DNA of 64,000 bases from Siphonodentalium dalli (taxonomy: Eukaryota > Mollusca > Scaphopoda > Gadilida > Siphonodentaliidae): NCBI GenBank assembly GCA_032622095.1, contig CP136065.1:157301577-157365576 (forward strand). Direction: 5' to 3'. The notes under the pieces are model-generated. The model saw nothing but the letters and a program-made list of their open reading frames with translations, ran no database searches and was not told where the DNA came from. Below, piece by piece: positions 45,960-56,099 of this stretch; positions within the stretch are counted from its first letter, which is position 1; every line of letters starts with the position of its first letter. Made by a program: the position numbers and the translations under genes.

Positions 45960-46635
45960 ATGCAAGGAAAAGGACATTATTGCAATATTGCTACCCTTAT
46001 GCGGACAGTAATTAGACCAATACTCGAGTATGGGAACTCAGTGTGTAATCTTAAACAATTGAAACACAGCAGAGCGATCGAGTGTGTCCAAAGGTGTGTA
46101 ACAAAACTAATTCCATAGTTCTGGGATCTACCCTATGAAACCAGGCTACAGTAATGGCCTAAATAATTGACTCCTTAACCACAGCAGAATTATGGGTAAT
46201 TTTTCAGGTTTTATTTGGAAATATGGCTTGTTGCCATTCATTGGAAAGATCTCACTGAGAGCTTTCCGATGAATGGCAACAAGCCATATTTCCAAATAAA
46301 TCCTGAAAAATTACCCATAATTCTGCTGTGGTTAAGGAGTCGATTACTTAGGGCATTACTGTATGTAAAGCGAGTTTGATATCCATTAAGCATTGGTGCA
46401 TCATAGGAGATATGAATGAAGTCTACAAGATAGTAAATGTACTGTATAACCTAAACTAAGAACAATTGTTTAAATGTGCCCTCTATATTGCAACGTGTGG
46501 CCATTCAGCTGAATTCCAAAAACAAAGGGTTTCTAAGGACATCCGGAAGTACTTCTTCACACAGAGAGTCGCATCCTCGTGGTATGCTTTGCCTGAGCAT
46601 GTCGTTGAAGTGAACACCTTAACAGAGTTCAAAGA
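45960..46635 (+). pseudogene. LINE remnant: RT C-terminal region, interrupted by a MITE
   Basis: From 45993 the frame reads TLMRTVIRPILEYGNSVCNL, then AIECVQRCVTKLIP, a stop, and FWDLPYETRL. After the MITE at 46149-46361 it resumes with IKHWCIIGDMNEVYKIVN and later DIRKYFFTQRVASSWYALPE. These are the family hallmarks of the end of a CR1/Jockey-type reverse transcriptase (RPhLEY, IErVQRRaTKlIP, LPYEeRL, RGDMIevYKIl, FFtqRvvnaWNsLP). It has an in-frame stop near 46117 and the inserted MITE, so it is dead. The polymerase catalytic core is absent. Confidence 0.88.
46149..46361. mobile_element. TA-flanked palindromic MITE inside the LINE
   Basis: TA duplications are at 46147-46148 and 46362-46363. 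The ends are CAGTAATGGCCTAAATAATT and the inverse. The centre is GATCTCACTGAGAGCTTTCC. Removing it with one TA brings the LINE frame back into register. Confidence 0.9.
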
Positions 46636-46842
46636 ACAGTTTGATAATAATGTATATAATATATATTATTTATATAGCGCTTAATCCCTGGTGTAGCTCT
46701 AAGCGCTTACATTATTACCCCAGCTGTTTTTTTTATGAGTAGGCCTAATGCCAAGTCTTGTGCCTGCTGCCATTTTACAGGCGCTTCACTAGAGCGGCTT
46801 ACGGATACCCAACAACCAGATACCTATTTCTCGTCTAGGTAC

Positions 46843-47743
46843 CAGTCCTTCGAATTTGGAAAACGTAGGTGCGCGATATATCGCTCGGAGCTTTTGGAAT
46901 TTGCGCGCGCCTTTTTTGCGGGAGCACAATTTAAATTAACATGGATGAAATGATTACTGAATAAAGACAAACACAATTATAATGATACACACGTGTAATT
47001 CCAAGTGTGCCTTTGGCAACTTAAAGTGAAAACAGAAATAAAAACATATGTTTATATTGTAGTACAATATCTAGTCCAATAATCCGATTATCTGGCAATC
47101 CAGGTGAATCTAATCACGGTAATGAGTCCACTTCCGCGTCTGAGAGCGCATGCTCACCAGACTCGCAGTCCCTTAAAACTTCAAACTCGGAAGTGGAATC
47201 GTTACCGCAATCAGATTCACCGGAATCCGACGAATCAACCGGGGCTCTCTTTCGTTTTGATAGAGTCGGTATTTGAGGAGGCCCCAATGTCCATTTTTCG
47301 CTTTCTCCGAGTCGAGAGATACTGGCTTCGAAGTATAGCTTCGAAGTATAGTTAAACTTAAAACCTAATCTATGGCAATAATATTCAAATGAATCGGCGA
47401 ATCCCGCATGCCGAGACATCAAACGAGGCTGCCAAAGAATTGACACTGTTTTTTGCGGGAACTCGCACGTGCAGCAGTTGTGACGAGGTGTACCGGCGGC
47501 CGCTTTGATCTTTGTTATTATGTTCGTAATCAACGTCATCGCTACAGAGAAAGATACACGGTGAATAGTCTTGTCGGCGTTTAACCATTGATGTGCTGTT
47601 TGTTAAAATCTCGTTCACTGGCTGCAAATTCCGACGCGCGCTTTTAAATTTTTCGGCGTGCGCATTTAATAACTCGCTGGTTTTTAGATCCGCGTGCGCC
47701 AAGGCGCGCAAGCGCAATTGCGCGCCTCAAAATCGAAGGACTG
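46843..47743. mobile_element. 901-bp TIR element of unknown class, 6-bp TSD AGGTAC
   Basis: AGGTAC is duplicated at 46837-46842 and 47744-47749. The ends are CAGTCCTTCGAATTTGG and the inverse of CAGTCCTTCGATTTTGA (15 of 17 match). GC-rich palindromes such as GCGCGATATATCGC and GGCGCGCAATTGCGC flank the ends internally. The SINE reads continuously when the element is removed with one AGGTAC. A minus-strand frame of 141 residues lies inside. Confidence 0.85.
47114..47539 (-). CDS. Unknown 141-residue ORF within the 6-bp-TSD element
   Basis: The frame starts MTLITNIITKIKAAAGTPRH, has a C-rich spot (NCCTCEF), a mid region with WQPRLMSRHAGFADSFEYY, then a basic KRKRAP and an acidic Ser-rich tail (SSDSGESDCGNDSTSEFE). 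A second overlapping frame (47385-47717, 110 residues) covers the upstream end, and a frameshift may separate parts of one former protein. I recognise no transposase motif. The basic-acidic tail resembles the disordered termini of many transposon proteins. It is possibly the remains of the element's own coding region or a captured host exon. Confidence 0.35.
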   Translation of the reverse strand: MTLITNIITKIKAAAGTPRHNCCTCEFPQKTVSILWQPRLMSRHAGFADSFEYYCHRLGFKFNYTSKLYFEASISRLGESEKWTLGPPQIPTLSKRKRAPVDSSDSGESDCGNDSTSEFEVLRDCESGEHALSDAEVDSLP

Positions 47744-47949
47744 AGGTACGACGAAGCGAGCACAGTACAAGTGACCTTGCCCAAGGGTCACAACCTGGTG
47801 CGAGATATGAAACAGCATGTGGCTATATATAGCACTGTTGTGGACACGATATTCCACCTGCTGGGCACGAACTCACGCCGGTGCATTAACACCATTACAA
47901 GTCCGACACTCTAACCACTGGGCTACCACTAACTACTAAATTAACAATA

Positions 47950-49299
47950 TTGAGTAGAAGTCATTGCAACTTATTCCCTAAAATGATGATGATGAACCAA
48001 ACAATCCTGTCTTCAACATGATTAGAGTAAAGCTCGCGACACACCTGAGCATTATTGCTAAGCGCTAAGGCAGACAATACACTCACAGTATGCAGGGTAT
48101 TGTGCTTATAGACAAAAGTCTTCAAAGGCAAGTATTATGCATCAAACATACTTGATTTTTTTTCTCGCAAGGCAGAAGTCTTGCAGTGAATCTGTTTTCT
48201 GCAGTCTTCTGCAGTCGTAATTTCAAAACACGTAATTTCAAAACAGCCCTCTAGATAAATGTTAAATTTGTGTGTACATTGGACATTTTGCTTAGCACTT
48301 TTGCCTACATCTATAAATAAATCGACAGCACTTGGAACCAGGAATGTCATTTAGTGGTACATAGTGGTACATGTATATGTCAATATCATTTGTGCCAAGT
48401 TGGTACCGGTATGCTTATATACTTTCTTTCTGACCGTGGAGACATTTTTTGGTAAAATTAGGAATGTGCCATGAAGTATGAGTCAAATGCAGCAGGTTAT
48501 TCATAGCTGGTTTTGTAATAGGGTAAAACCTATACTAGTCGGCAGCCAAATCTCAATTGTTTTGCTGTTGCATGTTTTTGCGTATAAAGTTTTTTTCTCT
48601 GTGGATTCCGGTGGACTGGGGTATCCGTCTGAAGAATTCACCGGCTGACCCACTGGCAGCTTTGGATAATATGAGTAATTCGTGTTAAACTAAGACGGCA
48701 GTAAAATTTTCTATTCTTGCCACAAGGAGAATGTTTCTACTGGGAAAGAGCTAGAAAAGTATTATGATATATGCTTTTAGGATCACATTGTGTTATTTCG
48801 TTCAAATTGGTGATGATTTTTTCTAAGAATGCCGTCAATATGATGGCTTAAAATCGCGAAAATCTTAGTTTGACTTAATTCCTAACAAAACCCCTTGGTA
48901 GTGGTATTTGGAGAACTATTAAGAGCCAGAAATGGGTATTTGTCGAAACTGGTGGTTCCGTCCAACAAAAATATAGCCATCAAATCTGAACCTTGTATAA
49001 ATACGTAAATATGATGAAGAACAGATGGCGACACCTAATTTTAGAGTGAGTTTGATATCATATCAAGTATTGGGAATCAGACGCTACTGTGGAAAGCAAG
49101 ATATCTTTTAAACTATTTGTTCATTCTGATATCATTAAGCCATCAAATCGGAACCTTAGTCGGTGTACCTGCAATGCTGAATCAGCTGCTGAAGGGCAGT
49201 TTACATACTAAAATGCTGATCAGAATATTTCGCGAACACATGTATATAACCTGCATATAGAGTCCCAAGCGCTTCGATCTACATGCTATATATTATTAT
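47950..49299. other. Gene-free stretch
   Basis: No exon or element was recognised. Short frames such as 48135-48350 (-) are unsupported. Confidence 0.45.
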
Positions 49300-50232
49300 G
49301 CCCCCGATCTCCGATGGAGATTTGGGGGTATATAGTGGAGCCCTCCGTCCGTCCTTCCGTCCTTCCGTCCGTCCTTCCGTCCGTCCGTCCGTCCGTCCGT
49401 CCGTCCTTCCGTCCGTCCTTCCGTACGAACGTTTCAACTCATAACTTTGGTTTCGCTAACTCAATTCAGTTGATCTTTGGTATGCTAATAGACCAGCCGG
49501 GGGGGGGGGGGGGGGGACAAGATTTCCCCATAACTGCGGTTTCGTCCGCCCATTTTTTCCAGAGTTACGCCCCTTTTTGGACTTAGAAAATTGTCGACCC
49601 GTACGAACGTTTCAACTCATAACTTTGGTTTTGCTAACTCAATTCAGTTGATCTTTGGTATGCTAATAGAACAGCCGGGGGGGGGGGACAAGATTTCCCC
49701 ATAACTGCGGTTTCGTCCGCCCATTTTTTCCAGAGTTACGCCCCTTTTTGGACTTTGAAAATTGTCCGTACGAACGTTTCAACTCATAACTTTGGTTTCG
49801 CTAATTCAATTCAGTTGATATTTGGTATGCCAATAGACCAGCCGGGGGGACAAGATTTCCCCATAGCCGTGGTTTTGGCCGCCCATTTTTTCCAGAGTTA
49901 CGCCCCTTTTTGGACTTTGAAAATTGTCCGTACGAACGTTTCAACTCATAACTTTGGTTTCGCTAATTCAATTCAGTTGATATTTGGTATGCCAATAGAC
50001 CAGCCGGGGGGACAAGATTTCCCCATAGCCGTGGTTTTGGCCGCCCATTTTTTCCAGAGTTACGCCCCTTTTTGGACTTAGAAAATTCAGGTTTTCTGCT
50101 ACTTTTTTGGTTTCCAGATGATAACTTGATTTTGGATTGTTTACTCATGAATAACATAACTTTACAAAGTGCCATTTAATAAGCATTTGCACAAAAATAA
50201 GAAAAATCCTCTCTGATTGTACAGTCGGGGGC
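49300..50232 (+). mobile_element. Short-TIR element with CCGT microsatellite and four 170-bp monomers
   Basis: GCCCCCGA (49300) and TCGGGGGC (50225-50232) form short inverted ends. Next to the left end is a CCGTCCGTCCTT microsatellite (49346-49428). Four monomers follow (starts near 49426, 49600, 49768 and 49929). Each has 'gtacgaacgtttcaactcataactttggtt', 'caattcagttgat.tttggtatgc.aatag', 'gacaagatttccccata' and 'cagagttacgcccctttttggactt'. Monomers three and four are nearly identical (161 bp), so amplification is recent. The 90- and 108-residue frames read the array. Confidence 0.85.
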
Positions 50233-50289
50233 GTTACCTCCGCCCAGCGGTGCACTTGTTATTATTTATAATGAAGAGAGTCAGTTGTA

Positions 50290-51195
50290 GGTTGTGTAAA
50301 TGACAGGTAATCAATGGATAATATCCCAATACAGGGAGGGAACACCATTTGACTAAACACCATGTTCTTTCAGCAATTCAAAATCATGTTAAGTAGTTCA
50401 TTGGCTTCAGCTCAGCAGATTCCCCAGAACAATTTAACTCAATCATACTGAAGATATTAGGTTATATGTTTGGCAAATGACTGTAATTGATGGTGTATAC
50501 CTAATTACAGTGAGGTAAGACTATTTTGACTGACCTCCATCCTAGTTCAGCAGTTTAAAATCCCGTTCAGCAGTCTTATCGGCTACAGTTCAGCAGAATC
50601 GATATAACCAAATATGGAGGGCAGAATCCATTTTACTGACCACCATGTCTGTTCAGCAGTTAAAACTTCCGTTCAGCAGTGCATTTGGTGCAGTTCAGTA
50701 GTTCTCCAAACGTAGTTTAACTCAATTAAAACGGCGATCGTCCGCATAGGTTTTGCAGGTGACTTGTAATCGATTGGGTATATACCAATAGAGAGAGAAC
50801 ACCATTTGATCGACCTACACCCAGTTCAGCAGTTCAAATTCCCTTTCAGTAATGCATTGGGTACAGTTCAGCAGATTTCCAGAACGAGGTTTAACTCCAT
50901 TGTAACAAAGATAGTCATGCATGGGTTATGCAAATGACTTGCAATTGACTAGGCATATCCAAATACAGGGAGGGACCATCATTAGACCGACTTTCAACTC
51001 AGTTCAGTATTTCAAAATCCCATTCAGCAGTTCATCGGCTGCAATTCAGCAGATTCGCCCGAACGCAGTTCAGCTAAATTTTGATGAAGATAGCCAATCA
51101 TAGGTTTGCAAATGGTATGTAATCTATGGGTTATATCCCAATATAGGGAGGGAACACCATTTGATGACCCACAAACCCAGTTCACCATCACAAAC
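50290..51195 (+). repeat. Satellite-like array, monomer about 170-180 bp, CAGTTCAGCAG motif
   Basis: Five or more diverged monomers share 'ccaatacagggagggaacaccatttga', 'ccagttcagcagttcaaaatccc.ttcagcag', 'ggctgcagttcagcagattc' and 'gtttaactcaattttgac..agatagtcatgcat'. They begin near 50290, 50465, 50590, 50755, 50925 and 51105. The sequence differs from the other arrays in the window. No genes are seen. Confidence 0.85.
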
Positions 51196-51469
51196 TCGGT
51201 TGAAATAATACTGAGGTCCTAGGAACATAAACATAATGCTACAGCGATGATATTCTGGTTCGTTTCCAGTATAAACCGTCTCTTTGTGCTAAAAATGGCG
51301 ATTTTGACCTCCATCTTGATTTCACCCAAAGTTCTCAAATTCCCCAAGGCTGTCAGCTAGCCAGGCAGTTGATTCTTCAGAACGGTGCTCTGGATCACCA
51401 GAATCCACTGAGAAAAAAACTTTATATTCGAAAACAAGCATTTGTGACTTGGCTGGCGGACTATTTTAA

Positions 51470-51689
51470 CCCTTTCATTATGGGAGCTGGTGTAGCATTG
51501 AGTATTCTGTGCCGGTGCATTCTCTTATATATGTGAGTCTCCCAAAGGCTTACAAGGTGAAGGTAAATATTGTTAGGCCAATGTATTCTCTTATATATGC
51601 GAGGCTCCCTATGTGCGACTCGCGTATATTGGAGAATGCATTTGCACTGGATTTTCGCAAAATTTGAGGAAGCTTCAGTCATGAAAGTG
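51470..51689. mobile_element. TTAA hairpin MITE (TATATA family), complete
   Basis: TTAA lies at 51466-51469 and 51690-51693. The ends are CCCTTTCATTATGGGAGCTG and the inverse of CACTTTCATGACTGAAGCTT. The centre contains an imperfect attctcttatatatg... palindrome at about 51588-51640. Confidence 0.8.
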
Positions 51690-52244
51690 TTAACATGCCC
51701 TTGTTCTCAAGCTATGGTATCAGTTGAAATACTGACTGATTTTGTGGATGCCCTTTTCGTTCTAACAAACCAATGAAGCCCCATGTTGCCCTGTCTTAAA
51801 TTAACCCGAACAGACAAGGACAAATTAGCCCAAATTGTTGTTGCTTCAGGACATGTAGACATAGAAGTGGTCTTTTATTTTGCTTTTATAGAGAATATTC
51901 TTCTAATTATCTGGCAGTAGTGACGTCTTCTAATGTCACATGACTTAAATCCACTCATTGTGTGACCTGAGAAAGCCTTCTGAAGAGAATCCTTATTGTC
52001 ACATGTCTCGATTTGTGCCTGGTCTCCCTCCTCAGGGGTATTCTATCCAAGTTGATGTCTCGTGTCCGGGTTATCATAGTAAATGATAATACTATTAAAT
52101 AGCCATTTGGTTTTCTTCTAGATAAACCAGGATAAACTACTAGGTATCTATATGACATACACACAATAATCGTGAATTACATGGCTTTTAAAGATGGATT
52201 ATCTCTTTAAATAACAAATTTGAAATAGTTGCATGGGTATTAAA

Positions 52245-52420
52245 TAATAAATAACCACCCATTAAAGCTCAGTGATCAGATATAGATTTTTGAAGTTTGT
52301 TATTTCTCGAGATGTGTAATAACATGTGGCCCGAAACACGTGGTCAAATGGAGGGTCTCGGGACAAAATTGCAGATGAAGATGGATAACTCTAAAATCAA
52401 GTGGTAATATGGTCAAATTT
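52245..52420. mobile_element. Fragment of the AGGTACTCAATCCG family
   Basis: 'aaccacccattaaagctcagtgatcagatata' and 'gatggataactctaaaatcaagtgg' match 54245-54390. Both termini are missing. Confidence 0.6.
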
Positions 52421-52439
52421 CCTGATACTTTAGTGATAA

Positions 52440-52552
52440 TATGTATTCTCTTAAATATGCGAGGCTCCCTATGGGAGACTCGCATATATAAGAGAACGCA
52501 TTGGCACATGGTTTTCGCAAAATTCCAGGAAGCTCCAGTCATGGAAGGGATA
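52440..52552. mobile_element. Right half of a TTAA hairpin MITE (TATATA family)
   Basis: The palindrome tattctcttaaatatgcgag / ctcgcatatataagagaacg is followed by AGCTCCAGTCATGGAAGGG. The left TTAA end is missing. Confidence 0.7.
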
Positions 52553-53475
52553 ATTAGTAGAAAAACCTGAGATAAATGAATAGGAATCCTATGAATATTC
52601 TACCTGTCACATATACTACATGAACATTTCTGCAAGAGATGGAGTGGTGAAATCTTATTATGTGGTTAAACCAGTGTACTCACGATAGATGAATCATGAT
52701 GGATGCTTGTGTTACACGAGATATAGACACCAAATATACTGGCCCACATCAATCATGATTTCTTTGATTTTAATATCATCAGGTTCAGGAAAAGTTAACA
52801 GGGAAGCTAAACATGGAACGTCAGTTCATGATCTGCAGAGGAATAAATTGGGAGAAATTCAATACTTCATCATCATTAATATCAGGGATTGAAATATCGG
52901 AACATGTGCTTGAGATAGATAATGCCAAATATTGAAGAATGCTCTATGTCAATAATGTCCGTTAATCACTCCTTCATTCAGAGTACAGTATTATCTGGAA
53001 TTATTCATGGCTACTATGGCAGTTATTAGTTATTAGTAATTGATAGTGTTCAGCTCAGTGCCTGATGTATGTGAATTTGATTGGTTCCTGTGTATTCACA
53101 TTGATGGGCCAAGAATGATTGGCCTCCTGTGTTGCCATGCTATTCTTTAGGATAATAACACGGTCTAATTTATAGGATGGGGTCAATGATCGGTTATATG
53201 GGGTGTTATACAGTCATGTCCCTGGAGTTGACACGTGCCCAGTTTAGAATGTATTATACAATATCGGCCAGGACAATATAGGGCATGAGATGTGTTTGAT
53301 TGAATGCATGCATATTACTGTTTATGGAATTACATATGTCTCTTTCTAATTGTAACCAACTACTATTTGCTTCAGGGACGTGGCTAGAGGGTATCACGAA
53401 ACAGGTGTTTGTATCATGGGGGAAATTAGCACACTGTTGATCAGCAATAATTAAAGACTTGGTTTGTTGATATAT
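52553..53475. other. Gene-free stretch
   Basis: I see no supported exon. A good acceptor-like tract at about 52760-52781 opens a 36-codon frame, but there is no donor before its stop (see rejected items). Confidence 0.45.
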
Positions 53476-53479
53476 TTAA

Positions 53480-53766
53480 CCCTTTCGTGACGGGAGCTGA
53501 GCTGGCGCAACATTAAAGACCCTGTGCGAATGCATTCTCTTATATATGCGAGTCGACCATAACCCTGTACCAGTGCATTCTCTTTAATATATATACAAGT
53601 CACCAATAGGAAGTCTTGCATATATAAGAGAATACATTCCTTGTCCTAACAATATTTACTTTGACCTTGTAAGCCAGTGGATTCTCTTATATATATGCGA
53701 TGGAGACTCGCATATATAAGAGAATGCACTGACATTGGATCATTAATACTGCACCAGCACCAGCAG
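53480..53766. mobile_element. TTAA hairpin MITE (TATATA family), first of an adjoining pair
   Basis: TTAA (53476-53479) precedes CCCTTTCGTGACGGGAGCTG. Several attctcttatatatgcgag cores, partly rearranged, follow. It ends at TTAA 53767-53770, which also starts the next copy. Confidence 0.75.
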
Positions 53767-53770
53767 TTAA

Positions 53771-53967
53771 CCCTTTCATAACGGGAGCTGCGCTGGTGCA
53801 GCATTAAATATTCTGTGCCAGTGCACTTTTTTTATGCGAGTTTCCCATAGGGTCAAGGTAAATATTGTTAGGCCAATGTATTCTCTTATAATTGCAAGGC
53901 TCTCTATTTGAGAATGCATTGGCACAGAGTTTTCGCAATATTTTAGGAAGCTCCAGTCACGGAAGGG
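53771..53967. mobile_element. TTAA hairpin MITE (TATATA family), second of the pair
   Basis: The ends are CCCTTTCATAACGGGAGCTG and the inverse of CCCTTCCGTGACTGGAGCTT, with TTAA at 53767-53770 and 53968-53971. The core palindrome is decayed. Confidence 0.8.
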
Positions 53968-54169
53968 TTAATAGTACTGGTTATAGTAGAGGATAACAGA
54001 AATAATAGTCGTGTTCTGAATGATAATATAACACGGTAGCGTGTCAACAAGATGAGCATAAACTTAACTTTTTTTGGTTACTAAATAAATGTGGTATAAT
54101 AAGAAAACATAGAAAGTAATTAACACAAGATTAATTTGCTTCAATTGGATGAGCTTTGGGGCATGTTAA

Positions 54170-54607
54170 AGATGCATAATCTGAATTAACGCTCTCAAAT
54201 TACTGTTTCCTTGGCTTCGGGGGTAAAAAATATTTTATTTGAGTCGAGGAACCCACCCATCAAAGCTCAGAGTGATCAGATATCGATGTTTGAAATCTAT
54301 TATTTTTCACCAATAATTTTTAAGTGGCCCAGTAAACAGTCGACGAGAAGACAAATTGTGGTGAAGATGGATAACTCTAAAATCAAGTGGCTTTTTTGTG
54401 TCAGATATTTGACAAACCGGCAAAATTTCGTTGAAATAATGTTGATAAATAACTGGTTTTTGGTAAATTTTATACCATAGTTGACTGTGGTTAGCATTAT
54501 TTTTGGGCAATTACTCGATTCTGATAACTGAAGCGGCATTTCAAAAAACGTTGTTGATGTTGTTGGAATCTGATGATATGGGGACCATCAAATCGGATTT
54601 AGTACCT
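54170..54607. mobile_element. AGGTACTCAATCCG-family element, uninterrupted copy
   Basis: TTAA (54166-54169) on the left and GTAA (one mismatch) on the right. The interior is the inverse of 22857-23003 plus 24668-24961, so it represents the state before the CAGGGG element inserted. The short frames at 54211-54539 on both strands are repeat-derived. Confidence 0.8.
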
Positions 54608-55361
54608 GTAATACATGGCAGACCAATACCAGCATAATGGGTGTAAATTATGAAAACCATGTATATATATGTAAATAATAAAGATTTAGGATAAAATTGG
54701 ATTGCCATAGCCAGACTTTAGACTGCATTCGCATGTCATGACTCTTGGAGTAGCTACCAAAGAAAGATTGGGTATTTTGGAAATTAAAGCAGGTTCATGT
54801 TTAAAATTATAATTGAAAATAGAATATCTACAAAATTCACTCGTGATGAGTGGGTGGGTGCTTCTATTTTAGAATGCCGTCTTGTTATTCAGCTCATTAG
54901 GAATGTTTTTTCCAGACTAACACTAATCAGGCTACACATTATCTTCCAGAACGTGATTTTGCACATGTCTCCCTGTTCTGTCTGTTAATATAACTATCAT
55001 TGAGATCAATCATCAAGCCACTTGTGATCTCAATGTGAGCCAATGGGGCATGCAGGGGGGGGGGGGAGGGGGTGCCCCCAGTACCCTTGAGCCCGACTGA
55101 CATATTTTCAAATTCAAGTCAAGTCTGAAAATTAGTTTGTCTATCATATGCAGAATGAGTCCCCAGAGGATAAATTTAGTGATGCTATCCCTCACAGCAG
55201 GCTAGTGTCACCAAATTCACCTTCTGGGGGCCTTATCTCCTTGTAAGTATCTATAGTCTCAAATTAACATTGTTTTTGTTTACTTAATTTTTCCCTTCTG
55301 TGAAGTTTCTTTATCCCCTAATTTGCAGAAGATAAATTGCATAAATTGAGGTGACTATTAA

Positions 55362-55580
55362 AGTTACTCAATCCGATAAAACTCCTCTCAATTACTATTT
55401 CAATGGCTTCGGGGGTCAAAAATATTTGATTCGAGTCGAGGAAGTCACCCATCAAAGCTCAGATTTGTTAGATATCGATTTTAGAAATCTATTATTTTTC
55501 ATTATCGGGAATACTATCTGAACGGATTGTTGTTGTTGGAATCTGTTGAGATGGGGACCCTCTTTACGGATTGAGTACCT
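55362..55580. mobile_element. AGGTACTCAATCCG-family element, internally deleted
   Basis: TTAA lies at 55358-55361 and 55581-55584. The ends are AGTTACTCAATCCGATAAAA and the inverse of AGGTACTCAATCCGTAAAGA. About half of the 440-bp form is missing from the middle. Confidence 0.85.
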
Positions 55581-55921
55581 TTAAATGGGTGAACATCACT
55601 TCAACTGGGGAAATTCAATCAGAATCAGAATGAGGCTCCCAGAGTGTGAATTTGGTGATGATAGCTCGCCGTGCTGAAGAGTGTTTCTAAATTCACCCTC
55701 TGAGGACTATTTGCAGGCTTGGCTCATGTGTTTATATTTGGAAAACTATCCTTCTGAAACAAATTTGATTTTTGAGACAATGCCAAATTTTTTTTTTTTT
55801 TTTTTTTTTTTTCCCCTCTCTCCGGAGGCATAAAATATATAACATTGCTGCTGTGCCGTACCTCCTATATCCTTCTGAAGGTTGCACCACCCATGCCCTT
55901 CATTCCTTCTATACTCCTGTA

Positions 55922-56091
55922 CAGTAATGCCCTAAATAATCGACTCCTTAACCACAGCAGAATTATGGGTAACTTTTCAGGATTTTGTCGGAAATATTGC
56001 TTGTTGCCATTCATCGGAAAGCTCTCACTGAGAGCTTTCCGATGAATGGCAACAAGACATATTTACCAGTCGGTTATTTAGGGCATTACTG
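55922..56091. mobile_element. TA-flanked palindromic MITE, internally deleted
   Basis: TA lies at 55920-55921 and 56092-56093. The left arm is complete and the right arm lacks the 'taaatcctgaaa...gtggttaagg' segment. Confidence 0.85.
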
Positions 56092-56099
56092 TATGTGAG

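Larger units (their letters stand above)
46640..47936 (-). mobile_element. tRNA-Thr-derived SINE (minus strand), split by a transposon
   Basis: Read on the minus strand, 47936-47857 is tRNA-like: GTAGCCCAGTGGTTAGAGTG (A box), then TCGGACTTGTAATGG (anticodon-loop TGT, Thr-like) and a weak B box (GAGTTCGTGCCC). The body continues through 47744, is interrupted by 46843-47743, and resumes at 46842 with 'acctagacgagaaataggtatctgg'. The 3' tail is AAGCGCTATATAAATAATAT near 46690-46660, a CR1/L2-type tail in my recollection. It is not a functional tRNA gene: the acceptor arm and B box are degraded. Confidence 0.7.

Noticed and set aside
47857-47936. tRNA-Thr gene on the minus strand
   Set aside because: The A box and anticodon-loop region are good, but the B box is weak, the arms do not pair well and it continues into a SINE body.
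49346-49428. CRISPR-like regular repeat
   Set aside because: This is a CCGT microsatellite in animal DNA, without spacers.
49755-50081. 108-residue repetitive protein
   Set aside because: It is the translation of two copies of the monomer array; there is no sign of coding constraint.
52782-52889. Possible GEMIN5 linker exon after a good acceptor (frame SGSGKVNREAKHG...)
   Set aside because: The acceptor tract looks good and the phase could fit, but no acceptable donor occurs before the in-frame stop and the residues match nothing I know of the protein.
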